This document shows positions 24,060 through 36,953 of a stretch of DNA of 64,000 nt, piece by piece. A model generated the notes under the pieces. That model was not told the origin of the DNA, made no database searches, and saw only the letters and a list, made by a program, of their open reading frames with translations. Within the stretch, counting starts at the first letter, position 1, and every line of letters starts with the position of its first letter. The stretch spans positions 1 to 64,000 of the forward strand of contig JAAOMT010000714.1 in NCBI GenBank assembly GCA_016748015.1. The letters run 5' to 3'. Both the position numbers and the translations under genes were made by a program. Source of the stretch: Geosiphon pyriformis (lineage: Eukaryota > Glomeromycota > Glomeromycetes > Archaeosporales > Geosiphonaceae).

Positions 24060-25456
24060 CTAAATTGACTTTTCAGTTAACTTTAAATTACCTGGCTTAT
24101 TTTTATCATAGTACTCTTTAACTTTTGAAAAAAATAATGGTTGACTATTATAAATAGCTCGAGTATGAACTTTCGGCTTTTCAATTAACTTGTTTCCAGC
24201 TTCAGAAAATTGTTGGGAAATAAGTGTCGGTAAAGGATTATCACAAATATCGGTAATCCATTGACTAAAAGTTTCATTTAGCTGAAAGGCAGTTGGTCTT
24301 TTCTTTGGATCTTTATCCCAGGCTTTTTGCATTACTTCCGAGTATGCTTGTGGAGTATTCTCTAAGATTACGGGACGTTTGCCCAGACAGATCTCCAATG
24401 CTAAGTGACCGTCATGTGCGACATTTGCAAAAGGCCGCTGTCCAGCAGAAATAGCCCACATAAGGATTCCAAAACTATATATATCCGCTTCCTTAGAGTA
24501 AGGGTCCCCCTTTAACACTTCTGGAGCTACATAGGGGAGAACACCGTAATGAGTTGTAAGAGTGGAATTTGCTGGTCCCCAAATGCCTACGTCAGATATT
24601 CTGGCATCAATAGAAATTGCCTCGTCCTCAATCATGAGATTTCCGCCATGAATGTTACCATGATAAAGATCAAAATTATGAATGTTTTCCAGACCAGAAA
24701 TTACACCCCAAAGCAAATCAACTTTATCTCTCCAACTAATGTCCCCAAGAATATGATCCAAATAATTATCTAAGCTACCGTTTTCATAGAATCTCATTAC
24801 AAACATATAACAGCCTGTATCATCCTTTGTTACACCAAAAGTATCTGTTAAACTCCCAGACTGAATGCAATGATGATAAATTCGAATCTATAAAATAAAA
24901 AATTAATTAATTAATTTTGAATGGCACTTAATATATTTTACTCTAAAAATTATTTAATTACTTTTTCTAAAAATTCCTGACTTAATTCTTGGGAATTATC
25001 CAATCGTTTGAGAGCAACTTTTAATGGTCCGCTCCTAATCCATTCTTGAGCTATCTCATCCCAATCCCATCGAGGCCCGTCCAGCCATATCGCAGAATAG
25101 ACAGCGCTCCAAGTACCTTTTCCGTAAAATTCAATTAGCTCAAATTGATTGAAAGGAATCCACTCTAAATAATCAGCACTTTGATTCGCCTCCATTTGAG
25201 TTAATTGAATAATCTCGTCTAATATAGTGTTTTCGCTAGTCCAAGTTGAAAATTTTTCGGCAAAGTATGTTGTTTCGCATTTTTTACACCAAGCGAAATT
25301 AGTTCTAGGCTGATTACATTCAAAACAATTTTGGTGTATAATTTTTTGATTATCAAAATGTAATTTCGTATCCCTCTCAAGGTCAGGATCAAATCTTGTC
25401 TCGTTTAAAGATATATTTCCGGATTCAAAAAATTGGCTTATGTAATTATTATTCAT
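24060..25456 (-). CDS. zinc-binding/TKL-like protein kinase, probable pseudokinase
   Basis: Exons 24,962-25,456 and 24,060-24,887, with a 74-bp intron (GTAATT...TTATAG), give 440 residues. The N-terminal part has two CxxC pairs (C44/C47 in CFEC, C57/C60 in CKKC), a small zinc-ribbon typical of large kinase families in arbuscular mycorrhizal fungi. The kinase domain follows: glycine loop GKGTWSAVY (112-120), VALK with K150, an HRD-loop that reads YHGNIHGGNL (241-243 is HGN, so the catalytic Asp is Asn), a DFG-loop reading SDVG with D264, APE as VAPEVL (about 286-288), and EADIYSFGILMW. The metal-binding Asn248 and Asp264 are kept. Loss of the catalytic Asp suggests weak or no phosphotransfer and a scaffold role. 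The C-terminal 60 residues are unrecognised. The start is the first ATG of the open frame. Confidence 0.85.
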
Positions 25457-25834
25457 ATTGCATTTTCATTTACATGTAAATACAATTATTGGAGGGATTT
25501 TGCAGATTAAGCTTTAATAATTTGTACTTTTAAAATGAAAAGAAAATATCCGATCTTTGAATCATAAAAAAGATAATTATACAAATTTGCTGAGGCGCAT
25601 TCATAACATTCTTTGTTGACCTTGATACACGACTTGTGTATCTATTTTTGACTCCTGATAGACACGTGAAAAATATTTGGCTGTTGTTGTTTAGATTAGC
25701 CTCCTTTTAAACTCATGATTGTACATGCTTTTTTCTGTTCCCACGCTGCTTGTTATTATTCCTGTCTTTCTTGTTACTAAAACTAAACTCATTACTATAC
25801 CATGTCTTTTTTTCTGTTATTTTTACTCAAGATG
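25457..25834. other. spacer upstream of the kinase gene
   Basis: It contains the kinase promoter by position. A 73-codon plus-strand frame from 25,750 overlaps the start of the MULE relic and is treated there. Confidence 0.4.
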
Positions 25835-27637
25835 CTCCTATTATCATGTTGAACTCCCGTGAGCACTATTTCAATGTCACCAAACCATTTGAACTCTCCA
25901 TTGAAAAATTTAACAATGATTGGATGCTTGTCAACAACTTTTGGATCAGATTCAATAGAAATGAACGGTGATGAATAGAAAACATATGTCTGTCAGCTCT
26001 CCAAACCTCAGAAATCAAGTGGGCATAAAAATAATATTCCTTCTGAAAATCTTTGCATAATTTAGAAGTGGCCTTCTATCGATTGCAAGGCTAGAATAAG
26101 AATAACTTGGTTTGCTATGACAATGAAAATTTGAATTGAGAGAGTAAAAGACATTTTCAATCATAATTATCCCCTTGATGAATGTGACATGCGAAAATGG
26201 TCAAAATTTGTTAAGAATATTGTTGCCAAAGAAGCATTCAAAGATTATAAGCCACAAATAATTGCCAATGTTGTCTGAAAAGAAATCGAATGATCATATG
26301 AAAACTTGGGTGTTAAGTATCTAAAAACTAAAGAAGTCTTTAACATCAAACACAAACTTTTAAGTTTAATGAATTCTCATCTTATTGGTGAAGTTAATCT
26401 AGAGGCTGATATTCTCAGTGCCAATAAGTTTTTAGCTGAAAGAAACTATAGGGTAGAACAATTTATTATTCGAAAACTTGTCAAGGTTTTTTTTGTGACT
26501 TTAGAACAATTTGTAAATTTGGTATGTTATGGATGGCTAACTCTGATCGATTCTATTCACAATACCAATAAACATAATTGGCGCTTGTTTACTATATATA
26601 TTCGTGATGGCTGTGGGTGTTGGAATGTTGGTGGACATTTTTTCATCAATAAGAATAACAGTGAGGCAGTTACAGCAGGATTAAAGGCCATTCGAACATT
26701 TGCTCCCCATTAGACTCCATGATACATGCTTCTTGATCAAAGTAGTGTCAAAGCAAACAGTATTACAGCTACTTTTCCTGGTCTTTATAGAGGAGAGCAA
26801 AAGTGTGATGTTATTCTTTGTACGATGTATGTTATTCGAACATGAATTAGAAACATTTATCATAGCCTAACTCTTGATAAGATGATACAAGCAATACACA
26901 AAACAAAACAAATTGGCTGTATCGATACTATTCAAGGTGCTATAACTAACTGTTTGGTCCAAGTGAATACAAAGTATATTTCAAAAAATTACTTAAACAA
27001 CTCCAACAAATAGACACTTTGGGCTTGACAACATTTGCCCCTCTTTTTTCAAGTAACTACACAAACCCTCTTGAGTCTTATCAAAATGAACTCAAAACGA
27101 AAATTTCTTATATACATAGTCTTATTGGTAAGATTTATTTTGTTGTTTTTTATAACCAATTTTTTGAATTCAGAGTTTTCATTAGATATTACATTTTTTC
27201 AATTGCTTTCATTACATTTTTATTAATATCTTAATTATTTTATTGATTATTACATTTACTGATTGCTATCATTTTTTTTATTGTAGGTAGATGTCATATG
27301 ATTTTGGAAGTTAATGCCCACTGTAAAAGAAGTTGCTCTTAATTTTCGCACCAGAACAATTTCCATTGCCAATTTAAGTCCTGAGATTCTTACTGAAATT
27401 CACAAGTTTCCTTTTCCTGTCCAGAAACTTATTGCAAAAGAGGTGCATGCTGTTTTAAAGAGATTGCAAGAAGGAAAAAAAGTGCCAGAACTTTTATTTA
27501 CAGAATGCAATTGCAAGTTTTTCTGCCAATACATGCTTCCTTGTCGTCATATCTTTCACAAACAACTTTGTGGCAATATTGATATTTTAACATCTGAGGT
27601 CTTAATTTTAGAGTTATATTTTTTGCTCTTTGGGTAA
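25835..27637 (+). pseudogene. decayed MULE transposase with SWIM zinc finger
   Basis: Plus-strand pieces in order: REHYFNVTKPFELSIEKFNN near 25,860 (N-terminal zinc/FAR1-like part); YPLDECDMRKWSKFVKNIVA near 26,170; a DDE core frame 26,306-26,713 with GWLTLIDSIHNTNKHNWRLF (first acidic residue, 26,549-26,551) and DGCGCWNVGGHFF; a YMLLDQSSVKAN segment near 26,725; then an apparent 159-bp intron (27,128-27,286, GTAAGA...TTGTAG) leading to RCHMILEVN. A frame change follows, and 27,314-27,637 ends with a SWIM finger CNCKFFCQYMLPCRHIFH (C-x-C-x9-C-x-H). Stops such as those near 25,970 and 26,713 and the frameshifts mean it is not functional. MULEs cut and paste DNA; no terminal repeats were located. 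Confidence 0.75.
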
Positions 27638-30010
27638 ATTTGAAAAAATGGAAAAAAATTCAATAATATCAACCTTTTAAAAAATTACAAAAGTTTTATA
27701 TTGGGAATTTTGGCTAGGTTATATTTAAATAATTAATTAATTAATAATAAATAATAAATTACAAGTCACACTAATAAATTGAGTCAAGTTCATGTTTATG
27801 TTTAGTAAAATTTATTTTCGTTTTTGGGAATGAAGAAATTATCAACTTTTAATATATCTCTATCTTTGCAAATAAATGGTGGAAAGAAAAATTTGAATTT
27901 TTATTATTGTATAAAAATAATCCTTGAAATTTCTTCATTTTTAATTCAAAACCGAAAAGGGAAGGTTTTCAAGACTTTATTATTTACCGATTAATTGATT
28001 GGTGTCCCTGATTAAAGTTTGTGAAAACCGGATTGCCAATGTGATCAAATAATGTTACAAAGCTTTATATACATCAAACTTTCTTGAGGACATGAGAAAC
28101 TAACTTAAAATGTCCTTTTATGAATGCCCACACATAATATTGAAAATGTTTTCACCAGAATTTAAGTTAAGGTCTATGCGGATGAATTTCTGTTAACAAA
28201 GAGAAAAAGTGGAACGTGCATTTTAATAATTATTAATAAATGGAATAACTCATGCACTCACAATTTATACATGTTTAAAACTAGCCAGAATCCTTGTTTT
28301 TTGAACATTCTTTATACATTAGTACTAAAAAATTAATATTTGTCCACCCTTTATATCTTGATGATACTTGTATTACTAATTCAATAAAAATTTTGAACCT
28401 ATGTCGTGTTTTATACTCTAAAATATTTTTTATCGAGTGAAATCACAAGATAAAAAAATTCTTGAATAAATTTTAATTGTAATAATTTGCATTTTTATAA
28501 AAATATTTTGTTTATTTTTCAATTAAATAAATATAAAACATATAATTTTAACTTTTTTATTAATGTATTTTTCTTTTAATTATATTATTTATTATATTTT
28601 TAATTAAATTATTAATATACATTTTTCAAATTAAATTAATATTATATTTTTTAAATACGATATTATTATTATATTAATTGAATTAAATAATTCTTATATA
28701 TTTTTAATATATATATATATATTTTAAATTAAAGAATCATTATAATTTTTGATTAAAAATAATTACTTAATTTTTCTGTTTACAAAATAAATTCCCAATA
28801 TTTAACATAATTTTTATATTATGTATTATAATTTATTAAAAATTACATATATAATCTTTTATAATTAATAAAAATTTTAATACTAACTATTATTTGTAAC
28901 TTTATTTAATAATCTATTTTCCATATTTTTTGAAATATTTTATTATGTATATACATATAATCAGAAACTATAAATAATAGTAAAAAAATTTTGTTTTATT
29001 AAAAAATGTTAATAAATTTATATTATATTATTAATTGATGTTATTTTTTTAAATTTTAAAACAATATTTTTGAGAATATAAAAATTACCTTAATATCCTT
29101 TTAATAGTTTCAAGCTTAACCCGTTTCAGCATAGCCTTAAATTTATTCAAAATAAGGTAGGAAATAAATCTTTAAATTAAATAATACCTAAAACTGTATA
29201 TGAAATGAAAAAAAAATTTACATTATTTGAAAAAAAGAAAAAGTTTTATTAAAATACCATAGATTTAAATATAATACTTATTTTCAATTTTAACAATTAA
29301 AAACATTAAGAGATTAATAAGCCAAATTGAAAATTTTTAAAAAATTATTGGTAATTTAAAAATCATATAAATGACTTATTAAAATATTTTGAAGTAACAA
29401 ATACCTTTCTTATGTAAAGGTTATTTAAAAGCATGATATTCTTTTTAAAAATTGACAAATAGTTTATTGTGAAAAAAAAATTTTATTGAAACTACCACTT
29501 TCGAATTAAATAAAAAGAAATAAATTATTTTCAAAACATAAAGTAATTTTCACTATTTACTCATTTTTTGATAAGGTAAAAAGTTCATATGCTTGAATGC
29601 AGAAAAAAATATATGTAGCAAAGAAAAGAATGGGATTATTAGATTATCAACTAATTATTAAAGAGAATATTATAAACAGTAATTACGAAATACGAATTAT
29701 GAATCAAAAAATTTCTTCACTAACTGATGAAATATGAATAAAATAATTAGTTTATAAATCAAAAATAAAGCTCTACTTTTAGAGTTCTTGAATGCTACTA
29801 AAATAGAAATAAAATTTGAGAATTATATATTTAATTAAAATTACATATTTATTCTCTTTAAAAGATCCAAGCAATATCCATTCAGGAAGTTGAATATGCT
29901 AAGAAATAATACTATCTTCAAAATATGGTCCGTAATGCGATTGAAAATTGGTTTTATATAAAAGAGATTTGTTAATACATTCCTAAAAAATTATTTAAAA
30001 GAAAAAACTA
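27638..30010. other. very AT-rich spacer
   Basis: 28,400-29,100 is almost pure A/T, including a TATATA run near 28,700. No gene or recognisable mobile element. It could be very old transposon sequence decayed beyond reading. Confidence 0.45.
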
Positions 30011-31192
30011 TTAGATCCAATTAATTGCAAAATAATATTGTATTTCAAAATATTTTACTTTGCTCTCAAGAGTATCTGCCGGATTCTCTGATTCTTGCTC
30101 ACCCTTGCATTCATAAACAGTATACTCGTCACATTCACATTTAGCTGGAATCCAATATTCAGTATCATGATGTCGGAGTTCAATAAAGTCTTCTAGAGGT
30201 AGTCGAGGAACAATATCGTTGTTATATGTAACGCGGTATATTTTGAAAGATTTCACCGAGTTTAAAACTAGCATGTTAATGAACTCTACAAAATCTTTAT
30301 TTCCTATACGAGGCTGACCAAGTGTAATCACCCTGATAAATTTTTTAGCATTTGTATTTTCTTGTTTCTTTGGAGGATGTGTCTTATTCCGCCTATCATC
30401 TTCGACTTTACTTTCATAAGCTAATTTGCTGTAAGTATTAACTGCGTGCAAAACAGCCAAAACTAAATGTGAAAGAGAAAATTTGGATAGGTCTATTAGG
30501 TCTTTGATAACTAAAAGTTTGTTAAAAAGATTTGAAAATTTACCGCCTCCTGTACCGTGACCGTAGAAATTAAGACTTGAGATTTTAGGGGAATTAAAAT
30601 ATTTCAAAATTTGGCTTGCCATACTTTCTTTCGTATCTGAATACATCTTATAAAGTTCCTTATCAATGCCAGATTTTGAAAACTCCTTTGGATATGAAAA
30701 CCTTATTTTTCTATTTAGCCACGTGCTTTGATCCCATTTAGGGCCTTTGAAAACAAAATTAAAATTTTCTTCATCTTTCGTTACAATTAACGCTATTTTA
30801 TTTTCAGCTGAAACCAAGGGTTCGTCTTTCGTTACAATTATCGCTACGTTATTTCCAGCTGAAGTCGAGGGATTTCTTATGTTATTTTCAGCTGCAATCG
30901 AGTGGCCCACGTTTATAAATCCAACCGCTTCTGAAATCATCGCCACAACTATATTTGGCACTTTCGTCTTACTACCAGGTTTTCTTTCACGGCTATGCAA
31001 TTGAATTGCTTCACGAAAAAACGGATTTTCATCTGAAAGTTGAAAATTTAAATTAACAAGAGTCTTTGTATAATTTTGATAAGTTAAGATTAGTTGGCTT
31101 TTTATCTCTTTTCTTTTAATCAAATAATTTAATAAATATATTAAGAAAAAAATTAAAAAGATAAATAAAATGTATTTTTTCATAAGCTTCAT
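30011..31192 (-). CDS. lipase_3-like membrane-anchored protein lacking the nucleophile Ser
   Basis: A single open frame of 393 residues. Residues 7-25 (YILFIFLIFFLIYLLNYLI) form a membrane anchor or uncleaved signal. The class-3 lipase fold is suggested by the nucleophile-elbow segment SLNFYGHGTGGGKFS (211-216 GHGTGG), the conserved GQPRIGN (292-298), an Asp in YNNDIVPRLP (D326) and His in RHHDTEYWIP (341-342). The usual elbow is GHSxGG; here the Ser position is Gly, so ordinary serine-hydrolase chemistry is unlikely although Asp and His remain. Residues about 111-140 hold two copies of a 17-residue unit (SAGNNVAIIVTKDEPLV). The C-terminal region has four Cys (CECDEYTVYEC). Two Met codons lie at positions 1 and 4; I use the first. 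No neighbour within 3 kb suggests a pathway. Confidence 0.75.
   Translation of the reverse strand: MKLMKKYILFIFLIFFLIYLLNYLIKRKEIKSQLILTYQNYTKTLVNLNFQLSDENPFFREAIQLHSRERKPGSKTKVPNIVVAMISEAVGFINVGHSIAAENNIRNPSTSAGNNVAIIVTKDEPLVSAENKIALIVTKDEENFNFVFKGPKWDQSTWLNRKIRFSYPKEFSKSGIDKELYKMYSDTKESMASQILKYFNSPKISSLNFYGHGTGGGKFSNLFNKLLVIKDLIDLSKFSLSHLVLAVLHAVNTYSKLAYESKVEDDRRNKTHPPKKQENTNAKKFIRVITLGQPRIGNKDFVEFINMLVLNSVKSFKIYRVTYNNDIVPRLPLEDFIELRHHDTEYWIPAKCECDEYTVYECKGEQESENPADTLESKVKYFEIQYYFAINWI
30775..30905. repeat. 51-bp duplication within the lipase-like gene
   Basis: Two full 51-bp units and part of a third: TCAGCTG-AAATAA ... ATTGTAACGAAAGA on the coding strand, 17 codons each, frame preserved. 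It lies just upstream of the predicted catalytic fold. Confidence 0.8.
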
Positions 31193-34100
31193 ATTTTTCT
31201 AAATGAATCGGCAATTTGTGGATTATCGAATTGACAACCAGATGTTTAAATAAAGCTTAAAAATTTTATCCGGAAATTTGTTAAGAATTTTTTACGCTTA
31301 TCAAACAAATAAAAAAATAATAAATTTTTGCAAAACCCTTTTTATTTCATTGTATCAATACCTAAATTAGATAATTAAAATAATTAAAAAAGAACACATG
31401 CTCTGTTAATTTTATACTATATATATCAACGATGAAAAAGATTTATTATTGTTCCCTCTATTTTATTACAAACAGTATATAAATTTAAGAATTATTCTCG
31501 CCAAAGCTTTAATATCGATTTATAATAAAGGAGAAATTATCTGGTTTCAAATAAATGAACAAATAATAATAATAATAATAATAATAAAAGTTGTTTTAGA
31601 TTTTCATTTTCGGAAAAAAAGACTTATTTCTACATTATGAAAATATGAGGCTCAAAATATTTTAATAAAGTAAAACTAAAACTAATAAATTTTATACTTG
31701 TTTATTGTTTAAAATAAAGTGATTTATTTTAAATTCTTATCAAAAAAAAATTTTATTAGATTAAACCATAAATTTAAAATAAAATGATAAGATATTGACT
31801 TGAGTACTTTTAATTTAATTTAGGATTTAGTTCAAATTAAGAGGAGTTTATTTTCGAGTAGTTTCTTTGATAATTTTGATTTTCAACTGACTTTAAGAAA
31901 AATTATAAAATTTCTCATTTTTCTAATTTTTCTAATTTTTCTAATTTTTTTTTGCAAAAAGCAAGATAAACCTGTGAATATAATTATCCATTTTAGTTTT
32001 AATCCCGCAATGCAAATTACTACATGTAAAAATTATAGGCTTTTTATTTGACGAATATTAATAATAATATGGAGCGAACTACTTTTAGAATATTAATCTA
32101 GTCTATTGATATGTTTTGAAAATAAAATAAACAAAATCCTGGTCATTCAGAATTAATATTTGAAATTCCTATTTTTCAAAAAAAAAAAAAAAATTAAATC
32201 GTTTGTTGATTTTGAATAAATATTTTACTTAATTGCCATTTAATCTTTGAATCGTATTTAATAATTAGATAGAAAAAAATTTAATATTTTTAAGTGTTCT
32301 ATAATGCCTGGCAATAAATTTTCATTACTCAAATAATTTAAAGTTTATTAATCTCTCTTAAGCTATGTTTTTAGGGAAGGGGACCAGTAAAATAAAACTT
32401 TCTTTGAGAAATCAATCAATCAATTATATATTACACTTATAATCAAGACCTGGTGAAACAATGGTTAATATTTGAGGGTTTTAATGCTTTTAAAATATTT
32501 ATTTGGTCATTGATTCGAAAATTCTAAACAAAGAATTTGTTTATCGGGGCAATAAAGATTTTAGTCAAAAAGTTTTATTTGAAAAATATGGAAAAAAGTG
32601 TATTTGCTAATTTAGCGATCAAACTTCTAAATTGAATGTTAATTTTTTAAACATAAATTTTTGAACTTATGGCACTAGACTATAACAACCTAAATGGAGG
32701 GATCAAAATCTATAAGAATTCTCAATTTTTTTTAACATATTTAATATATGATATAATTAACAAAATGTTATTCAAGATATTTTTGTTTATTAAAAATTTA
32801 TTATTCTGAAATATATTAATAAGTAAAATTCAAATTTTATTTGAAAAAAAAATATTAGTATAATTATTAAATTTATTTATAAAATTGGTTTTTTATATTT
32901 TTTTTGCTTTTTTGTTTTTAAATAAAAATATGTAAATTTTAATTTATTATTCAATTAATCAATCAAAAAAAATCATAATCAAATTTGAAATATAAAAATT
33001 CAATACTAATCATATCAATATAAAACTGAAATCTTGATTTATTTAAATTCAAATCAATAATACATTTTATTTATTATTTACAAAAATTTTTTGATATATA
33101 AGCAATACATTTGACTTTAATTTTTGATTAAAACTTCATATTTTTTTGGTTTTTATTGTTTGGTTTTTGTTAATAAAATTTTAATTTGTCTTACTGATAT
33201 ACAATTAACATAATGTATTTTATGTTTCTGATAGAAATATTGTAGTTTTTTAATCTGTCAATTAATTCTTAATAATTAACAGAATATTTATTCAAAATAG
33301 ATTATTATTAAAATATCTAATTAATTTTATTAAACATTTTTACTCATAAATAATTGCTTGAAATTTTTTTTAACTCTGCAAATAAAAAACAATCAATTGG
33401 TTTAAATTAAAACTCTTTAGATGGGGCACTTTAACCCAATTTTTGATAACAACAGTTGTCATTATATAATAAAGATATTGAAATTATTTTATATTATCAA
33501 TTGGTCACGGCATAATTGATTTTAGGTATTCAAAAAATATTCCCTACTTCAAACTCATTGAGATGCATGTTTACATAGATTATCACACCTTTCATAAGTG
33601 GTTTAAGATTTTTAAACTTAAGATTTTTTGGTCGATAGCTAATGGATCATTTCAAATTGAAAAAATTTTTTTTAATCAAGATACTTTTTTTCAAAAGCTT
33701 AAATGGAAAGATGGCTAAATATTAACACAAAAATATGCCAAAAGATACTAAATTCTCTCAAAAGTTATGAAACTTAATCAATAGGAAAAAAATGATAATT
33801 TCTATATATATTATTTCAAAAAGTTTTTTTAAATTTTTTATGATACTTAATATTTTCAATGAATTTCAGCCAATAATTAAAACCTGATCCTTAACACTTA
33901 TCATTTTTAAAATGTTTGGAATTAAACTTTTCCTAGATGTTAAAAATTTAGTTACACAACTCAAGTCAAAATTCTAAAGTTTGCCTTTTTTACATCATTT
34001 TAGTTTCCCATATAAAACTTGACCAGAATTATTCATTAAACTACTAAGAAATAATTGAATAATAATAAAAAAATGAGATGGGTTGTCACGTTTTAGCACC

Positions 34101-34978
34101 TTGATCGCGGATACGATTGAAATGATTGACGATATCTTGGTATAAAAGTCCCAGAACTTTCCGAGTCATAGATTGCCCAATTGAGAAATTATGCTTGGAT
34201 GATCGAGTTATGACGAAAGCAGAACAATACACAGATTTTCTTTCGCTAACACAATGCATTTTATAATATAGCCTTTTTACATTGATGCTCCCTCAACGGT
34301 GAATTTTCTGCCAATTAAACTTTAAAAAATTCTCCTAAAATAGCTGTGTCATAAATATGATATTCTTATAAAAAGTCTTCTTTTAATCAATAGAAAATAG
34401 AAAATAGAAAAAGTTTAATGATTTCAAGTTTGGTATGTTTAATCGAAAACTTTAATTTACCTTCATGTCACACCACATAGAAATCTATGCAAAAGGGAGC
34501 ACCTATCAAATTTAAGTGCAGATTTAACTAGACTTTTAAGTTTCTAATCCGTTCATTAGATATTTTAAAAAAATATGTTGGTGGAATCAACCGGAGTGAC
34601 TTAAGTGATATTATGCAATAATAAATAACAATTTTAAGGTAGATAATTATGGAACAACCTTTTAAGTTTCATTTTGGCCTACACGTTTGAGTGTTTTAAA
34701 ATAGGGATGAGGCATGAGATCTCAAAATGTACACAATTTTCGAGATATCTATCAAATATCCCCAGATTTCTATTAAGATGTTCAAATTAAAGAACCATAT
34801 TGTATTTGTTTTGCCAAACTTATTTAATATTATATAAAAGTTTAACTATTTTCATAATTTTAATTGTAAATTAGTGAAAGCTAAACTAGATTTTCACTTA
34901 AAGAACAGCTAGTTTCCTAAAAACAAACCATACCTTAAATTTTACTCCTTAAGATAATCACCTATTTTCTGTCTTAAT
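31193..34978. other. very AT-rich spacer
   Basis: Mostly A/T with an (AAT)8 array at 31,563-31,587. The part 34,440-34,640 resembles 4,140-4,220 and 57,540-57,600, so dispersed non-coding repeats are present. No gene is seen. Confidence 0.4.
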
Positions 34979-35045
34979 GGATGTACAGATTACCGCCAAC
35001 TCAATAGTGTGACAATCGAAGATGCTTATGCACTTAAAAGGAACT
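34979..35045 (+). pseudogene. short Ty3/gypsy reverse-transcriptase fragment
   Basis: The frame reads CTDYRQLNSVTIEDAYAL, the Ty3 RT motif that in the full element at 41,740-41,690 appears as FCVNYHQLNSVIIGDAYLL. Only about 20 codons are clear; the sequence after it is not recognisable. It has the opposite orientation to the nearby full-length element, so it is a separate old insertion. Confidence 0.7.
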
Positions 35046-35255
35046 CATTCTATCTTTCATATATTCTTTTGGCAGAAAAAGTTAGAGTTGTAACGGAATT
35101 AGAGCATATACAGTAGATTGATTTACTGGATAAAGGTTGTTTTTTCCAATTGATCAATTTGCTTTATGGGATATATATAAGCCAACAAAGTGGTTGTGTG
35201 GTAAACGTTGCATATATTTATTGGGCTTTCTCGAATCTGTTTATTAATGTAAACA

Positions 35256-35293
<38 letters not shown>

Positions 35294-35400
35294 CTAAACT
35301 TTATAAAAGTTTGATGTTTGATTGGCAATACCTTGATTGATCATTTTCATTTGTTATCAATAAGATTATGAAAATCAGTTAGGCTCAAATTTTTTTTATA

Positions 35401-35411
35401 AAATAGATTTT
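35401..35411. repeat. putative left target-site duplication of the LINE
   Basis: AAATAGATTTT here equals 51,833-51,843 directly after the poly-A tail. It partly overlaps A-runs, so chance is possible. Confidence 0.5.
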
Positions 35412-36953
35412 TTCTTTCTTTCTTATATCTAAAAACCCACCAAAAAGTACCTTTGTTGATAAGAAGCTTTTTAATCATTTAGGACAATAAATCCAAATCT
35501 TTTTTGCTCAATTACAAGACTATTGTTGGTCCTAGTATTGCTGTTATAAAGAAGTTTATTAAGAATTCTGGCCTTGGCAATAATAGCAAACAAGTTTTCT
35601 TTAGGAAAAAAAGAAGAGGTAGTGCTCTAAAAGACAGTGTTAAGAACAAGATAATTTCTACAAAAACTTTGAGTAATTACTCTTAGAACTCTAAAACTGG
35701 TAATATTATTGAATCTAATAGTATTGATATAAAAAAAGAGTGTTTGGTAAAAAAAACTAGTGTTGACTATAGTGAAAGCAATACTTATAATAGAAAAAAG
35801 TCTAATTGAACACCAAAAATCTATGAATTAAGACCAAGAAATTATTGGAGATGTCTTTAGAAAAAATTAACTTCTTGAGTAATAAAGATAATGATGTTCT
35901 GTTAGATGTTCTGCCAGCTCTTCTCTTTCCTTTCAAAAATTTGATCAAATTTTCTGCTAGGAAGTCATTTGCTTTAAATATTAGTTTAAGTAATATTGTT
36001 GAAAAATTTTCTTAAGACAAGTTTTTAATAATCAGAAAATTATTTTCAAAAATCAATGATTTTGGAAGGGTATCTATCTTCTCAAAATTTGCTAAGATTA
36101 TTAAAGTTATATTTTCTTCCAAATTTAGCTTAGTGCAGATAACTAAATTGGCAAAAGCTAAAAACATTATTGTAAATACTAATCTTAAAAAATCAATAGT
36201 GTATTTGAATCAGGCTGTGATAGTAAAAAAATCTCAATTAAGACATTGGCTGAGACTATACATGCTGTATTATTTGAATTTGGAGAGATTAAGTTAATCA
36301 AAATACAGCTGATAAAGCTGTAACAGAAAGTTGTGATTGAATTTGGTTACTCAGATTATACTAATTTAGTTTCAATATTGTGGTCTGTCTTAATTAAAAA
36401 GAATACAGTATGTATAGCCAAAACTAATATTAACAAAGAATTTTGGAATGCAAAGAACAAAAATAGAGCACTGTTTTATATATTGTTAATAGAAACAAAT
36501 ATTCACAATATTTGGGATTTTATTGGTTTTATAAGTAGGAAAACATGTATTATAGATTACTTTTTAGTCATATATATTTGAGCTAAGTATATAATAATTT
36601 GTTTTAATTCTGCTAAATTATTGGAGACTGTTATAGTAACTACATTAATACTAAAAAGTGCCAATTTGTATTAGTTCTATCTGGATTTGGCTAAATATAT
36701 AAAGTATAAAAATTTAAGTCATATATTATTAAGTTGTACTATAAATGAAAAAATGTTTTTTGGTGACTTAACTTATAGAAGCTTATCAAAGACAAATAAA
36801 AACAGATTGATAACTATTTATGCCAATTGTTTATCTTGTTTTCTTTAATAGTATTTCTTGAACTAAATTAGTGAATTCTTTTTTCTCCTCTTTTTGTACA
36901 AAGTAGTTCTGTAAATTTTGGCTCCTTTTTAAAGATAAAGCTTATACTGCTCA

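Noticed and set aside
30747-31004. 85-codon plus frame
   Set aside because: Antisense of the lipase-like gene.
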